From positions 65,957 to 129,956 of the forward strand of contig DATCMU010000012.1 of NCBI GenBank assembly GCA_036563245.1: a DNA stretch of 64,000 nt. Direction: 5' to 3'. The position numbers were made by a program, and so were the translations under genes. The stretch is from DATCMU01 sp036563245. Its GTDB lineage: Bacteria > Pseudomonadota > Alphaproteobacteria > Rhizobiales > Devosiaceae. Positions 34,855-42,162 of this stretch are shown here, in pieces. Under the pieces are notes generated by a model. The model was not told the DNA's origin and searched no databases. It saw only the letters and a list, made by a program, of their open reading frames with translations. Position 1 is the first letter of the stretch, and every line of letters begins with the position of its first letter.

Positions 34855-34881
34855 ACATTGGGAAGCAACAGGGGAACTGGA

Positions 34882-35250
34882 ATGGGCGTCACCCGATTTA
34901 CTGAAGAGCATGAATATGTCAGCGCCGAAAACGGCGTGGGGACAGTCGGAATCACCGAATACGCCCAGGAGCAACTGGGCGATATCGTCTTTGTGGAACT
35001 GCCCTCGGTCGGCGCGAAGTTCCACAAGGGCGATGAGGTGGCGGTGGTCGAATCCGTCAAGGCCGCGTCCGAGATCTACGCGCCGGTTGGCGGCACCGTA
35101 ACCGAAATCAACGAAGCGCTGAACGGCGATCCCGGCCTGGTCAATTCCGATCCGACGGGGTCGGGCTGGTTGTTCCGGATCACGCTCGATGACGCCGGGG
35201 AACTCGATACCCTGATGGATGGCGACGCCTACGCCGCCCATATCGCCTGA
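34882..35250 (+). CDS. gcvH: glycine cleavage system H protein
   Basis: GcvH is the lipoylated carrier that shuttles the aminomethyl intermediate between P, T and L proteins. The 122-residue protein has the lipoyl-domain motif VAVVESVKAASEIYAPVGG with the lipoylation lysine in ESVKAA. The start at ATG 34882 is preceded by CAGGGGAA. It is 13 bases ahead of gcvPA. Confidence 0.97.
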   Translation: MGVTRFTEEHEYVSAENGVGTVGITEYAQEQLGDIVFVELPSVGAKFHKGDEVAVVESVKAASEIYAPVGGTVTEINEALNGDPGLVNSDPTGSGWLFRITLDDAGELDTLMDGDAYAAHIA

Positions 35251-35263
35251 GGCTGGAGACAAG

Positions 35264-36610
35264 ATGCGCTATCTGCCCCATTCCGATGCCGATCGGGCCG
35301 AAATGCTCGGTGTCATCGGCGTCGATACCGTCCAGGATCTGTTCCGGGCGGTGCCGGAATCGGCACTCGACCATCCGCCGATCGATCTGCCTGACCATCA
35401 GGCCGAATTCGCGGTCGAGGCGCATATGCGCGCGCTTGCCGGCGCCAATCGGGCGGCGGGCGATGGCCCGTTCTTCATTGGGGCGGGGGCCTATCGCCAC
35501 CATGTTCCGGCCAGCGTCGACCACCTGATCCAGCGGTCCGAATGGCTGACGGCCTATACGCCCTACCAGCCGGAGGTTTCGCAGGGCACGCTGCAGATGC
35601 TCTTCGAGTTCCAGACCCAGGTGGCCAATCTCACCGGCATGGATGTGGCCAATGCCTCCATGTATGACGGCTCGACCGCGACTGCCGAGGCAGTGCTCAT
35701 GGCGCGCCGTCTCACCAGACGCCAGCGGGTTGTGCTATCCGGCGGCCTGCATCCACAATATCGCGACGTGGTGCGCACCTATGCGGGCACCGGCGACGAC
35801 GAACTGGTCTGCCTGCCGTCTTCGCCCGAGGGCCAGCGCGACATCATCTCCGAACTCGACGAGACAACCGCGGCCATCGTCGTGCAGACGCCGGATTTCT
35901 ACGGCCACCTGCGCGACGTCAAATCCCTCGCCGATGCCGCGCACGAAAAGGGCGCCCTGCTGATCGTGGTGGTCACCGAGATCCTGTCGCTGGGCCTGCT
36001 CGAAGCGCCGGGCGCCCTGGGCGCCGATATCGTGGTGGGGGAGGGGCAGTCGCTGGGCAATGCGCTCTCCTTCGGCGGGCCCTATGTGGGGCTGATGGCG
36101 ACGCGCTCCAATTTCGTGCGCCAGATGCCGGGGCGCCTGTGCGGCGAAACCGTCGATGCCGAAGGCCGGCGCGGCTTCGTGCTGACGCTTTCGACGCGTG
36201 AGCAGCATATCCGGCGGGAAAAGGCCACGTCCAACATCTGCACCAATTCCGGGCTCTGCGCGCTCGCCTTTTCCATCCATCTTGGCCTTCTGGGCGAGGC
36301 TGGACTGAAGCGCCTGGCGCGCCTTAACCACGCGCGGGCCATCGCCCTGGCCGATGCGCTGGCCAGGGTGCCGGGGATCGAGGTCCTCAACCAGACCTTC
36401 TTCAACGAGATGACCGTGAGGCTTGGCAAGCCGGCGTCCGCGGTGGTCGATGCGCTGGCTGCACGCGGCATCCTTGCCGGGCTGCCCGTTTCGCGCCTCG
36501 AACCGGACAGGCCAGAACTCGACAGGCTCCTGGTGCTCGCCGCGACTGAACTCACCACCGATGCCGATATCGCGGCCCTGGCAAAGGCACTTCAGGAGGT
36601 GCTGGCATGA
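35264..36610 (+). CDS. gcvPA: glycine dehydrogenase (decarboxylating) subunit 1
   Basis: The alpha half of the P protein, which decarboxylates glycine with PLP. The 448-residue protein begins MRYLPHSDADRAEMLGVIG and includes ASMYDGSTATAEAVLMA and VGEGQSLGNALSFGGPYVGLMATR. This subunit has no PLP lysine, as expected; the lysine is in gcvPB. GAGACAAG upstream gives a modest ribosome site. The two-gene form of GcvP is less common than the fused form in rhizobia. Overlaps gcvPB by 4 bases (ATGA). Confidence 0.96.
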   Translation: MRYLPHSDADRAEMLGVIGVDTVQDLFRAVPESALDHPPIDLPDHQAEFAVEAHMRALAGANRAAGDGPFFIGAGAYRHHVPASVDHLIQRSEWLTAYTPYQPEVSQGTLQMLFEFQTQVANLTGMDVANASMYDGSTATAEAVLMARRLTRRQRVVLSGGLHPQYRDVVRTYAGTGDDELVCLPSSPEGQRDIISELDETTAAIVVQTPDFYGHLRDVKSLADAAHEKGALLIVVVTEILSLGLLEAPGALGADIVVGEGQSLGNALSFGGPYVGLMATRSNFVRQMPGRLCGETVDAEGRRGFVLTLSTREQHIRREKATSNICTNSGLCALAFSIHLGLLGEAGLKRLARLNHARAIALADALARVPGIEVLNQTFFNEMTVRLGKPASAVVDALAARGILAGLPVSRLEPDRPELDRLLVLAATELTTDADIAALAKALQEVLA

Positions 36611-38157
36611 GCATGAACACGCAAGGCCGCCCGACCCGGCCATCCGACAACGCCGCATCGAACGCCTCCGGTGCGGCGCTTCTGCCCGACGAACCGCTAT
36701 TGGTCGAAATCGGCGATACCGATCATTCTGGTGTCGACCTGCCAGAGGTCGAGATCGACGGCAGCCGCCTTGGCGGTCACATGCGCCAGACCCCACTTGA
36801 CCTGCCGGGCCTGACCGAGCCGGAGGCCATGCGCCATTACGTGCGTCTGTCGCGCCTCAACTATTCCATCGATGGGGGAATGTATCCGCTCGGCTCGTGC
36901 ACCATGAAGCACAATCCGCGCCTGAACGAGAAGACGGCGCGCCTTCCCGGCTTTGCCGACCTGCATCCGCTCCAGCCACTCTCCACGGTGCAAGGAGCGC
37001 TCGGTGTGATGCGCGAACTGGCGCACTGGCTCATGCAACTGACGAATACCAGCGCCGTGGCGCTCAGCCCCAAGGCGGGCGCCCATGGCGAACTGTGCGG
37101 CATGATGGCCATCAAGGCCGCCCAGGAGGCGAGGGGCGAAGCGCATCGCAATATCGTGCTTGTCCCCGAGAGCGCGCATGGCACCAATCCGGCAACGGCG
37201 GCATTCCTTGGCTACAAGGTGCGCGATGTGCCGGCGCGCGAAGATGGCACGGTCGATGTCGAGGCGGTCAAGGCCGCGCTCGGCCCCGATGTCGCGGCCA
37301 TCATGCTGACCAATCCCAATACGTGCGGGCTGTTCGAACCCCAGATCATTGAGATTGCCGAAGCCGTCCACGATGCCGGTGCGTTCTTTTACTGCGATGG
37401 CGCCAATTTCAACGCCATCATGGGCGTGGTGCGGCCGGGTGACCTCGGCATCGACGCCATGCACATCAACCTGCACAAGACCTTCTCCACCCCCCATGGC
37501 GGTGGCGGGCCGGGGGCAGGGCCGGTCGTGCTGTCCGAGGCGCTGGCGCCCTATGCGCCCGTGCCCTTCGTGCGCGTCGCCGGTGACGGGCTCGAACTGG
37601 TCGAGCACGAGAAAGGCACCGATGCATTCGGACGCCTGACCGCCTTCCACGGGCAGATGGGCATGTATGTGAGGGCGCTCACCTACATGCTGTCCCACGG
37701 CGCCGACGGGCTTTCCCAGGCCGCCCGGGACGCGGTTCTGAATGCCAATTACGTCAAGGCCCGGCTCGAGGACCTGTTCAGCGCGCCTTTCAACGGCCAG
37801 CCCTGCATGCACGAGGCGCTGTTTGACGACAGTTTCCTCGAAGGCACGGGGGTGTCGACCCTTGATTTCGCCAAGGCGACGATCGACGAAGGATATCATC
37901 CCATGACGATGTATTTCCCGCTTGTGGTGCACGGGGCGATGCTGATCGAGCCAACCGAGTCCGAATCGCGACAGACACTCGATCACTTTATCGGCGTCAT
38001 GCGCAATCTGGCCGAGGATGCGAAATCGGGCAATGCGGTGCGCTTTACCGATGCGCCCCAGCGCGCACCACGGCGGCGGCTGGACGAAACCCGCGCCGCC
38101 CGCAGCCCGAAGTTGAAATGGACCGCCGAACCGGTACGCCAGCAGGCCGCTGAATAG
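36607..38157 (+). CDS. gcvPB: glycine dehydrogenase (decarboxylating) subunit 2
   Basis: The beta half of the P protein, 516 residues, with the PLP lysine in HINLHKTFSTPHGGGGPGAG. Other family stretches are RHYVRLSRLNYSIDGGMYPLGSCTMKHNP and PESAHGTNPATAAF. The first 35 residues are rich in Ser, Asn and Pro and look disordered. It is translationally coupled to gcvPA (ATGA). The lipoamide dehydrogenase (L protein) is not in the window. A hairpin lies 7 bases after the stop. Confidence 0.96.
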   Translation: MSMNTQGRPTRPSDNAASNASGAALLPDEPLLVEIGDTDHSGVDLPEVEIDGSRLGGHMRQTPLDLPGLTEPEAMRHYVRLSRLNYSIDGGMYPLGSCTMKHNPRLNEKTARLPGFADLHPLQPLSTVQGALGVMRELAHWLMQLTNTSAVALSPKAGAHGELCGMMAIKAAQEARGEAHRNIVLVPESAHGTNPATAAFLGYKVRDVPAREDGTVDVEAVKAALGPDVAAIMLTNPNTCGLFEPQIIEIAEAVHDAGAFFYCDGANFNAIMGVVRPGDLGIDAMHINLHKTFSTPHGGGGPGAGPVVLSEALAPYAPVPFVRVAGDGLELVEHEKGTDAFGRLTAFHGQMGMYVRALTYMLSHGADGLSQAARDAVLNANYVKARLEDLFSAPFNGQPCMHEALFDDSFLEGTGVSTLDFAKATIDEGYHPMTMYFPLVVHGAMLIEPTESESRQTLDHFIGVMRNLAEDAKSGNAVRFTDAPQRAPRRRLDETRAARSPKLKWTAEPVRQQAAE

Positions 38158-38164
38158 AACACGA

Positions 38165-38191
38165 CGCCCCATCCGGTATCCGGGTGGGGCG
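38165..38191 (+). terminator. hairpin after gcvPB
   Basis: CGCCCCA with TGGGGCG as outer stem and CCGG with CCGG as inner stem around TAT form a compact GC-rich hairpin, 7 bases after the gcvPB stop. No T-run follows, so termination here is a guess; it may protect the 3' end. Confidence 0.55.
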
Positions 38192-38244
38192 ATCCGGCGG
38201 CAGATTGCACCGGTGGCTGGCCAAGACCGGGGGCCGACGCCGCG

Positions 38245-38339
38245 GCATGTTCAGGAAAAGTGGGTACCGGTTCTCCGGTTCGAACATGCGATAATCCAAT
38301 GACCAGGACCATGCGTTTTGATTCCATCAAAACGTGACA
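38245..38339 (-). repeat. interspersed mosaic palindromic repeat, copy 2
   Basis: A 95-bp element, the reverse complement of which matches 12744-12839 with 11 differences. Both internal palindromes are kept: GCATGTTC (38245) with GAACATGC (38282-38289), and a perfect GTTTTGAT/ATCAAAAC hairpin at 38314-38332. It lies between gcvPB and the RNase T2 gene, 43 bases before the GTG start of the latter, so it could carry or disturb that gene's promoter. Confidence 0.85.
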
Positions 38340-38382
38340 TGGTCTAGCCTCTGGCATCCGTGGCGTTTGCTGAAAGACTGCC

Positions 38383-39171
38383 GTGCGAGCCAGTCGCCTT
38401 GTTTTCCCTCTCATCGCCTTTCTGCTGGCAATTGCCCTGGGCCTGATGCTTTGGCCGCTCCTGGTTCCTGACAGGCCCCCAGGGGCGCCTGAAAACCCAG
38501 CGGAAGACGCGCACATGAGCGGCGACTTCGTGCTGGCGGCAAGCTGGCAGCCGGCCTTTTGCGAGATGCAGCCCGGCAAGCCCGAATGCCGGACCCAGAC
38601 CCCGTCGCGCTACGATGCCGATCATTTCGCGCTGCATGGATTGTGGCCCGAACCGGCAAGCGCAACCTATTGCGGCGTCGGCAACGCCCTCATCGCCGCT
38701 GACAGGCGCGGCGACTGGGGCAGCCTGCCGCGGCCCGACCTCAGCCCCCAAACCCGAAAGGCGCTCGAGCGGGTCATGCCCGGCACCCTGTCGCTTCTTG
38801 AGCGGCATGAGTGGATCAAGCACGGCACATGCGCCGGTGTGCCGGCTGAAACCTATTTCTCGATGTCCATCGCTCTTGTCGAGGCTCTCAACGCGTCTGG
38901 CGTAAGGGAGTTGTTCCGGGGCCGGATTGGCACCGACGTCACCAGCGCCCAAATACGCAATGCCTTCGAGGCCGCGTTTGGCGACGGCGCGGGAAGACGC
39001 GTCCTCGTTGACTGTGCTCGGGACGGTGGGCGAACGCTCATTGGCGAATTGCGCATTGCCCTGACCGGCACCTTGTCCGGCAATCCCTCGCTTGCCGATC
39101 TGGTGCGGACGGCGCCCGAGCAGGCGCGTGGGTGTCCGGTGGGGCAGGTGGACGCGGTGGGGCAGCGGTAA
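38383..39171 (+). CDS. ribonuclease T2 family protein
   Basis: A 262-residue RNase T2. Both active-site segments are present: FALHGLWP (His85) and HEWIKHGTC (Glu143, His147). A hydrophobic segment at residues 6-29 is a signal anchor or signal peptide, so the enzyme should act in the periplasm, like E. coli RNase I. Several cysteines (60, 69, 97, 150, and two near the C-terminus) could form disulfides. The start is GTG without a strong ribosome site. It is convergent with the ATP synthase genes. Confidence 0.88.
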   Translation: MRASRLVFPLIAFLLAIALGLMLWPLLVPDRPPGAPENPAEDAHMSGDFVLAASWQPAFCEMQPGKPECRTQTPSRYDADHFALHGLWPEPASATYCGVGNALIAADRRGDWGSLPRPDLSPQTRKALERVMPGTLSLLERHEWIKHGTCAGVPAETYFSMSIALVEALNASGVRELFRGRIGTDVTSAQIRNAFEAAFGDGAGRRVLVDCARDGGRTLIGELRIALTGTLSGNPSLADLVRTAPEQARGCPVGQVDAVGQR

Positions 39172-39203
39172 AGGCAGATCCGGCCCCGCCTGGCGCAAAC
39201 GAA

Positions 39204-39225
39204 AACGGGCCCCGAAGGGCCCGTT
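39204..39225 (-). terminator. Rho-independent terminator of the atp Fo operon
   Basis: Read leftward, AACGGGCCC, a TTCG tetraloop and GGGCCCGTT form a perfect 9-bp stem followed by TTCGTTTG, 28 bases after the atpF stop. The opposite strand lacks a good T-run, so it serves mainly the leftward operon. Confidence 0.85.
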
Positions 39226-39253
39226 CGATGGTCGTTCCGGATGGATCCGGAAA

Positions 39254-39736
39254 TCAGTTCAGCTTGGAGCCGACGTCCTTGATGGCCTCTTCGATCAGCG
39301 CATCGCCGTTCTCGGCCACCTGCTGGGCCAGAAGGACCCGCGCTGCTTCCACAGCGACATCAGCCGAACGCGCCCGCACTTCCGCAAGGGCCTGCGCCTC
39401 GGCCTGGGAGATCTTCTCCTCGACCGCCTTTGTCCGGCGCGCGATGAGGTCCTCGACAGAAGCTGCAGCCTCCTCGGTCATCCGTTCGGCTTCCTCGCGG
39501 GCGGCGGTCACGATGTCCTGCGCCTCGCTCTCGGCGGCCTTGCGCTTGCGCTCGTAGTCGGCAAGCAAGGCCTGCGCTTCCTCGCGCAGCTTGCGGGCTT
39601 CCTCGAGCTGCTTCTCGATTTCGCCGATGCGGCCGTCCAGGCCGCGCATCGCCATCTGTGGCACCTTGAGGTAGAACAGGATGGCCACGAAGATGACCAG
39701 CGCGACAATGACGTAGAATTCGGCGTCAAGGGTCAT
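39254..39736 (-). CDS. atpF: ATP synthase Fo subunit b
   Basis: Subunit b forms the peripheral stalk linking Fo to F1. The 160-residue protein has one N-terminal membrane helix (about 6-24) and a long charged helix (about 30-140) rich in Glu, Ala, Lys and Arg, typical of b-type stalk subunits. It starts one base after the stop of the b' gene. It is the last gene of the leftward Fo operon, followed by a clear terminator. Confidence 0.92.
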   Translation of the reverse strand: MTLDAEFYVIVALVIFVAILFYLKVPQMAMRGLDGRIGEIEKQLEEARKLREEAQALLADYERKRKAAESEAQDIVTAAREEAERMTEEAAASVEDLIARRTKAVEEKISQAEAQALAEVRARSADVAVEAARVLLAQQVAENGDALIEEAIKDVGSKLN

Positions 39737-39737
39737 A

Positions 39738-40343
39738 TCACTGTCCTTTCACCACCTGGGCGACCGCGTCGCGCGCGGCCTTGGCGGTCACCTTGCCCGA
39801 AAGCCGGGTCACGATGGCGGCTGCGGTGTCCGCGGCAATCTCGTCCACATGATCCAGGGCTTCTGCCTTGGTCTGCTGGATACGGCTTTCCGCTGCAGCC
39901 ATCTTCTTGGCGAGTTCCGTCTCCACCTTCGAACGCTTCTCGTCGAGATCGGCCTTGATGCTGCCGCGCGTCTTCTCGGCGATTTCATGCGCCTTGCTGC
40001 GGGCCTCGGCAAGTTCGGTCTCATAGGAGGCGATTGCCTGGTCGGTCTTTTGCTTGAGCCGATCCGCCTCGGCGAGATCGCCTTCGATGCGGTCGCGGCG
40101 AACCTCGAGGATTTCCCCGATGCGTGGCAGCGCCATCCGGCTCATCAGCACGTAGAGCACGCCGAATGTGATCGCCAGCCACAGGATCTGCGAGGGGAAC
40201 GTCGTCGCATCGAAAGGCGGGAAGGCCTCGGTATGCGCGGCGCCCGACACTTCGGTAGTGGCGTGCGTCTGACCCTGCGTACCGGTCGTGTCCTGAACGG
40301 TATGCCCAGTGTCTTCCGTCTGGCTAATCTGTTGGCCGGCCAT
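39738..40343 (-). CDS. atpG: ATP synthase Fo subunit b'
   Basis: The second stalk subunit, b', found in alphaproteobacteria and photosynthetic organisms, which replaces one b copy. The 201-residue protein has an unusual hydrophilic N-terminus rich in Thr, Gln and Gly (about 1-45), a membrane helix (about 55-72, FPSQILWLAITFGVLYVLM) and a long coiled-coil helix. ATG 40343 is used; a TTG two codons upstream is possible. The symbol varies in databases (atpG, atpX, atpF2). Confidence 0.9.
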   Translation of the reverse strand: MAGQQISQTEDTGHTVQDTTGTQGQTHATTEVSGAAHTEAFPPFDATTFPSQILWLAITFGVLYVLMSRMALPRIGEILEVRRDRIEGDLAEADRLKQKTDQAIASYETELAEARSKAHEIAEKTRGSIKADLDEKRSKVETELAKKMAAAESRIQQTKAEALDHVDEIAADTAAAIVTRLSGKVTAKAARDAVAQVVKGQ

Positions 40344-40458
40344 GTTCAATTACCCGCTGGCAAAGTCCAGGTCCGCCACCAACCGGCAGCGAACAGGGCA
40401 ACGGCAGCCGCGGGAAACGTGCCCCGGCCGCCGTCGTGCTCGTCGTGTCCTGCTCGAA

Positions 40459-40686
40459 CTAGATCGCGAACAGAAGCAGAAGGGCGATCAGGAACGAAAA
40501 GATGCCCAGGGCTTCGGTCACGGCGAAACCGAAGATCAGGTTGCCGAACTGGCTCTGCGCGGCAGAGGGATTGCGCAGGGCGCCCGACAGGAAGTTGCCG
40601 AAGATGTTGCCCACGCCAATGGCGGCACCGCCAAGGCCCAGACAGGCAATACCGGCACCGATCAACTTCGCAGCTTCTGCGTCCAT
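40459..40686 (-). CDS. atpE: ATP synthase Fo subunit c
   Basis: The proteolipid that forms the rotating c-ring. The 75-residue protein has two membrane helices joined by the polar loop ALRNPSAAQSQ, and the proton-carrying carboxylate is Glu58 in FAVTEALGIF. A strong ribosome site AAAGGAG lies 7 bases before the ATG, consistent with the high copy number of subunit c. The start has the alphaproteobacterial pattern MDAEAAKLIGAGIA. No residues typical of sodium-binding c subunits are evident. Confidence 0.97.
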   Translation of the reverse strand: MDAEAAKLIGAGIACLGLGGAAIGVGNIFGNFLSGALRNPSAAQSQFGNLIFGFAVTEALGIFSFLIALLLLFAI

Positions 40687-40730
40687 GTTGTGCTCCTTTC
40701 AAAAGCTCGAATTCGTTGTTGTTGCGTTGT

Positions 40731-40748
40731 GCGGTGAACAGTCACCGC
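40731..40748 (-). other. intercistronic hairpin between atpB and atpE
   Basis: GCGGTGA and TCACCGC form a 7-bp stem with a 4-base loop, about 45 bases before the atpE start and 26 bases after the atpB stop. With the strong atpE ribosome site it could raise atpE expression by stabilising the downstream mRNA. Confidence 0.5.
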
Positions 40749-40773
40749 GGATAGGGGAAAACTCCGACCGGTC

Positions 40774-41556
40774 CTAGTGAGCGGGATGGATCGCGTCGTT
40801 GATATACATCGCGGTCAGCACCGCGAAAACGAAAGCCTGCAGCGCCGCCACGAGGAATTCGAGCGCCGTCAGCGCCACCACCATGGCGAGCGGCAGCGCC
40901 GCCCCGACCACGCCGATCAGGTCCAGCGAACTGAGCATCACCACGAAGCCCGCGAAGACCTTGAGCGTGATATGACCCGCCAGCATGTTGGCGAACAGAC
41001 GAACCGACAGGGAAATCGGACGCGACAGGAACGACACGATCTCGATCGGGACCACGATGGGCAGGATATATCCGGGAACGCCGCTCGGTACGAACAGCTT
41101 GAGGAACTTCAGCCCGTTGCGCATGAACCCGTAGACGATCACCACGGCCATGACCAGTATCGCCAGGGCAAAGGTCACGATGATGTGGCTTGTCACGGTG
41201 AAGAAGAAGGGCACAAGCCCGAAAAGGTTCGCCACCAGCACGAACATGAAGATCGAGAACACGAAGGGGAAGAACTTCATCCCCTCGTTGCCGGCTGCCG
41301 ACCGGACCATGTTGGCCACGAACTCGTAGAGCATCTCTGACAGAAGCTGCAGCCGTCCTGGAACCAGTCCACGCCCCGCCGTCGACAGCATCAGGTAGCC
41401 CGCGATCAGGGTGACCGCCAGAACCATGAAGAATGCGGAATTGGTGAACGCAATCTCGACGCCACTCCCCGCCTCGCCGTTCCCCCCGAAGGTCCCGAAC
41501 GAGAACAGGTTGTGAATCAGGAACTGATGGATCGGTTCAATTGCTTTTTCGGACAC
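40774..41556 (-). CDS. atpB: ATP synthase Fo subunit a
   Basis: Subunit a forms the proton half-channels against the c-ring. The 260-residue protein has five to six membrane helices, the essential Arg in SLSVRLFANMLAGH, and ALEFLVAALQAFVFAVLTAMYINDAIH at the C-terminus, typical of alphaproteobacteria. The start is GTG with AAGGG 8 bases upstream, 23 bases after atpI. Confidence 0.96.
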   Translation of the reverse strand: MSEKAIEPIHQFLIHNLFSFGTFGGNGEAGSGVEIAFTNSAFFMVLAVTLIAGYLMLSTAGRGLVPGRLQLLSEMLYEFVANMVRSAAGNEGMKFFPFVFSIFMFVLVANLFGLVPFFFTVTSHIIVTFALAILVMAVVIVYGFMRNGLKFLKLFVPSGVPGYILPIVVPIEIVSFLSRPISLSVRLFANMLAGHITLKVFAGFVVMLSSLDLIGVVGAALPLAMVVALTALEFLVAALQAFVFAVLTAMYINDAIHPAH

Positions 41557-41579
41557 GCCTCAGCCCTTTGCCTAACCCG

Positions 41580-41963
41580 TCACTGGTCGTCTTCGTCATC
41601 GTCCGGCACAGGGCCGGTATCCTCGAACTGCGAGGCCGCGGCATTCAGCTCCGCCGCCGCCCGCAGCACATTCAACACCCCGGCCGCGAAGCCGATCATC
41701 AGCATCACGATCAGCGCCCAGGGGCTGGACCCCACGAGCACGTCGATCGTGTATCCGATCGCCGCGCCGACGATGATCGCCGCAAAGAACTCCGTCGCCA
41801 GCCGGTATGCGCGTCCGGCGCCGGTCCATTCATTGCGTTTCGCCGTCTCGGCGGCGGCCTTGCCAAGCCGTGTGCCGCGTGCCCGGCGGATTCGTTCTCC
41901 CAGATCGCCGATTCTCGATCGATCGTCCTGGTCGTTATCCGGACCTCTTGCGTCTTGCGGCAT
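41580..41963 (-). CDS. atpI: ATP synthase subunit I (AtpI)
   Basis: A 127-residue membrane protein. The N-terminal half is hydrophilic and charged; two helices follow (about 57-75 and 82-102) with FFAAIIVGAAIGYTIDVLVGSSPWALIVMLMIGFAAG, the AtpI/AtpZ signature; the C-terminus is very acidic. AtpI helps c-ring assembly or Mg uptake in other bacteria. ATG 41963 has GGGGAG upstream. First gene of the Fo operon, 64 bases downstream of the -10 box. Confidence 0.88.
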   Translation of the reverse strand: MPQDARGPDNDQDDRSRIGDLGERIRRARGTRLGKAAAETAKRNEWTGAGRAYRLATEFFAAIIVGAAIGYTIDVLVGSSPWALIVMLMIGFAAGVLNVLRAAAELNAAASQFEDTGPVPDDDEDDQ

Positions 41964-42027
41964 CTGCGCGCGCTCCCCGCCGATCCAGCTATCCTGCCTG
42001 TTGAGGAAACCCCTCAAAACCGCGCGC

Positions 42028-42056
42028 ACCATAGTGAGTGCCGGTGCGGGTGTCAA
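42028..42056 (-). promoter_or_regulatory. sigma70 promoter of the atp Fo operon
   Basis: On the minus strand, TTGACA (42051-42056) and TATGGT (42028-42033) are separated by exactly 17 bases, a perfect -35 box and a good -10 box. Transcription would start near 42021, giving a leader of about 58 bases for atpI. It is the best promoter match in the window. Confidence 0.8.
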
Positions 42057-42162
42057 GCTAGCCAGAGGTCGTATAAGCAATTGAAATTTCTGGATATTTT
42101 CCTCGAGCACAGTGCTGCGGCAACGAGTCCACATTCTTGCCGCAAAAAGGGCGTTCGCGCAT

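Noticed and set aside
42117..42143. GCGGCAA/TTGCCGC inverted repeat as smc terminator
   Set aside because: The arms are 13 bases apart and no T-run follows in the smc direction, so it is too weak to call.
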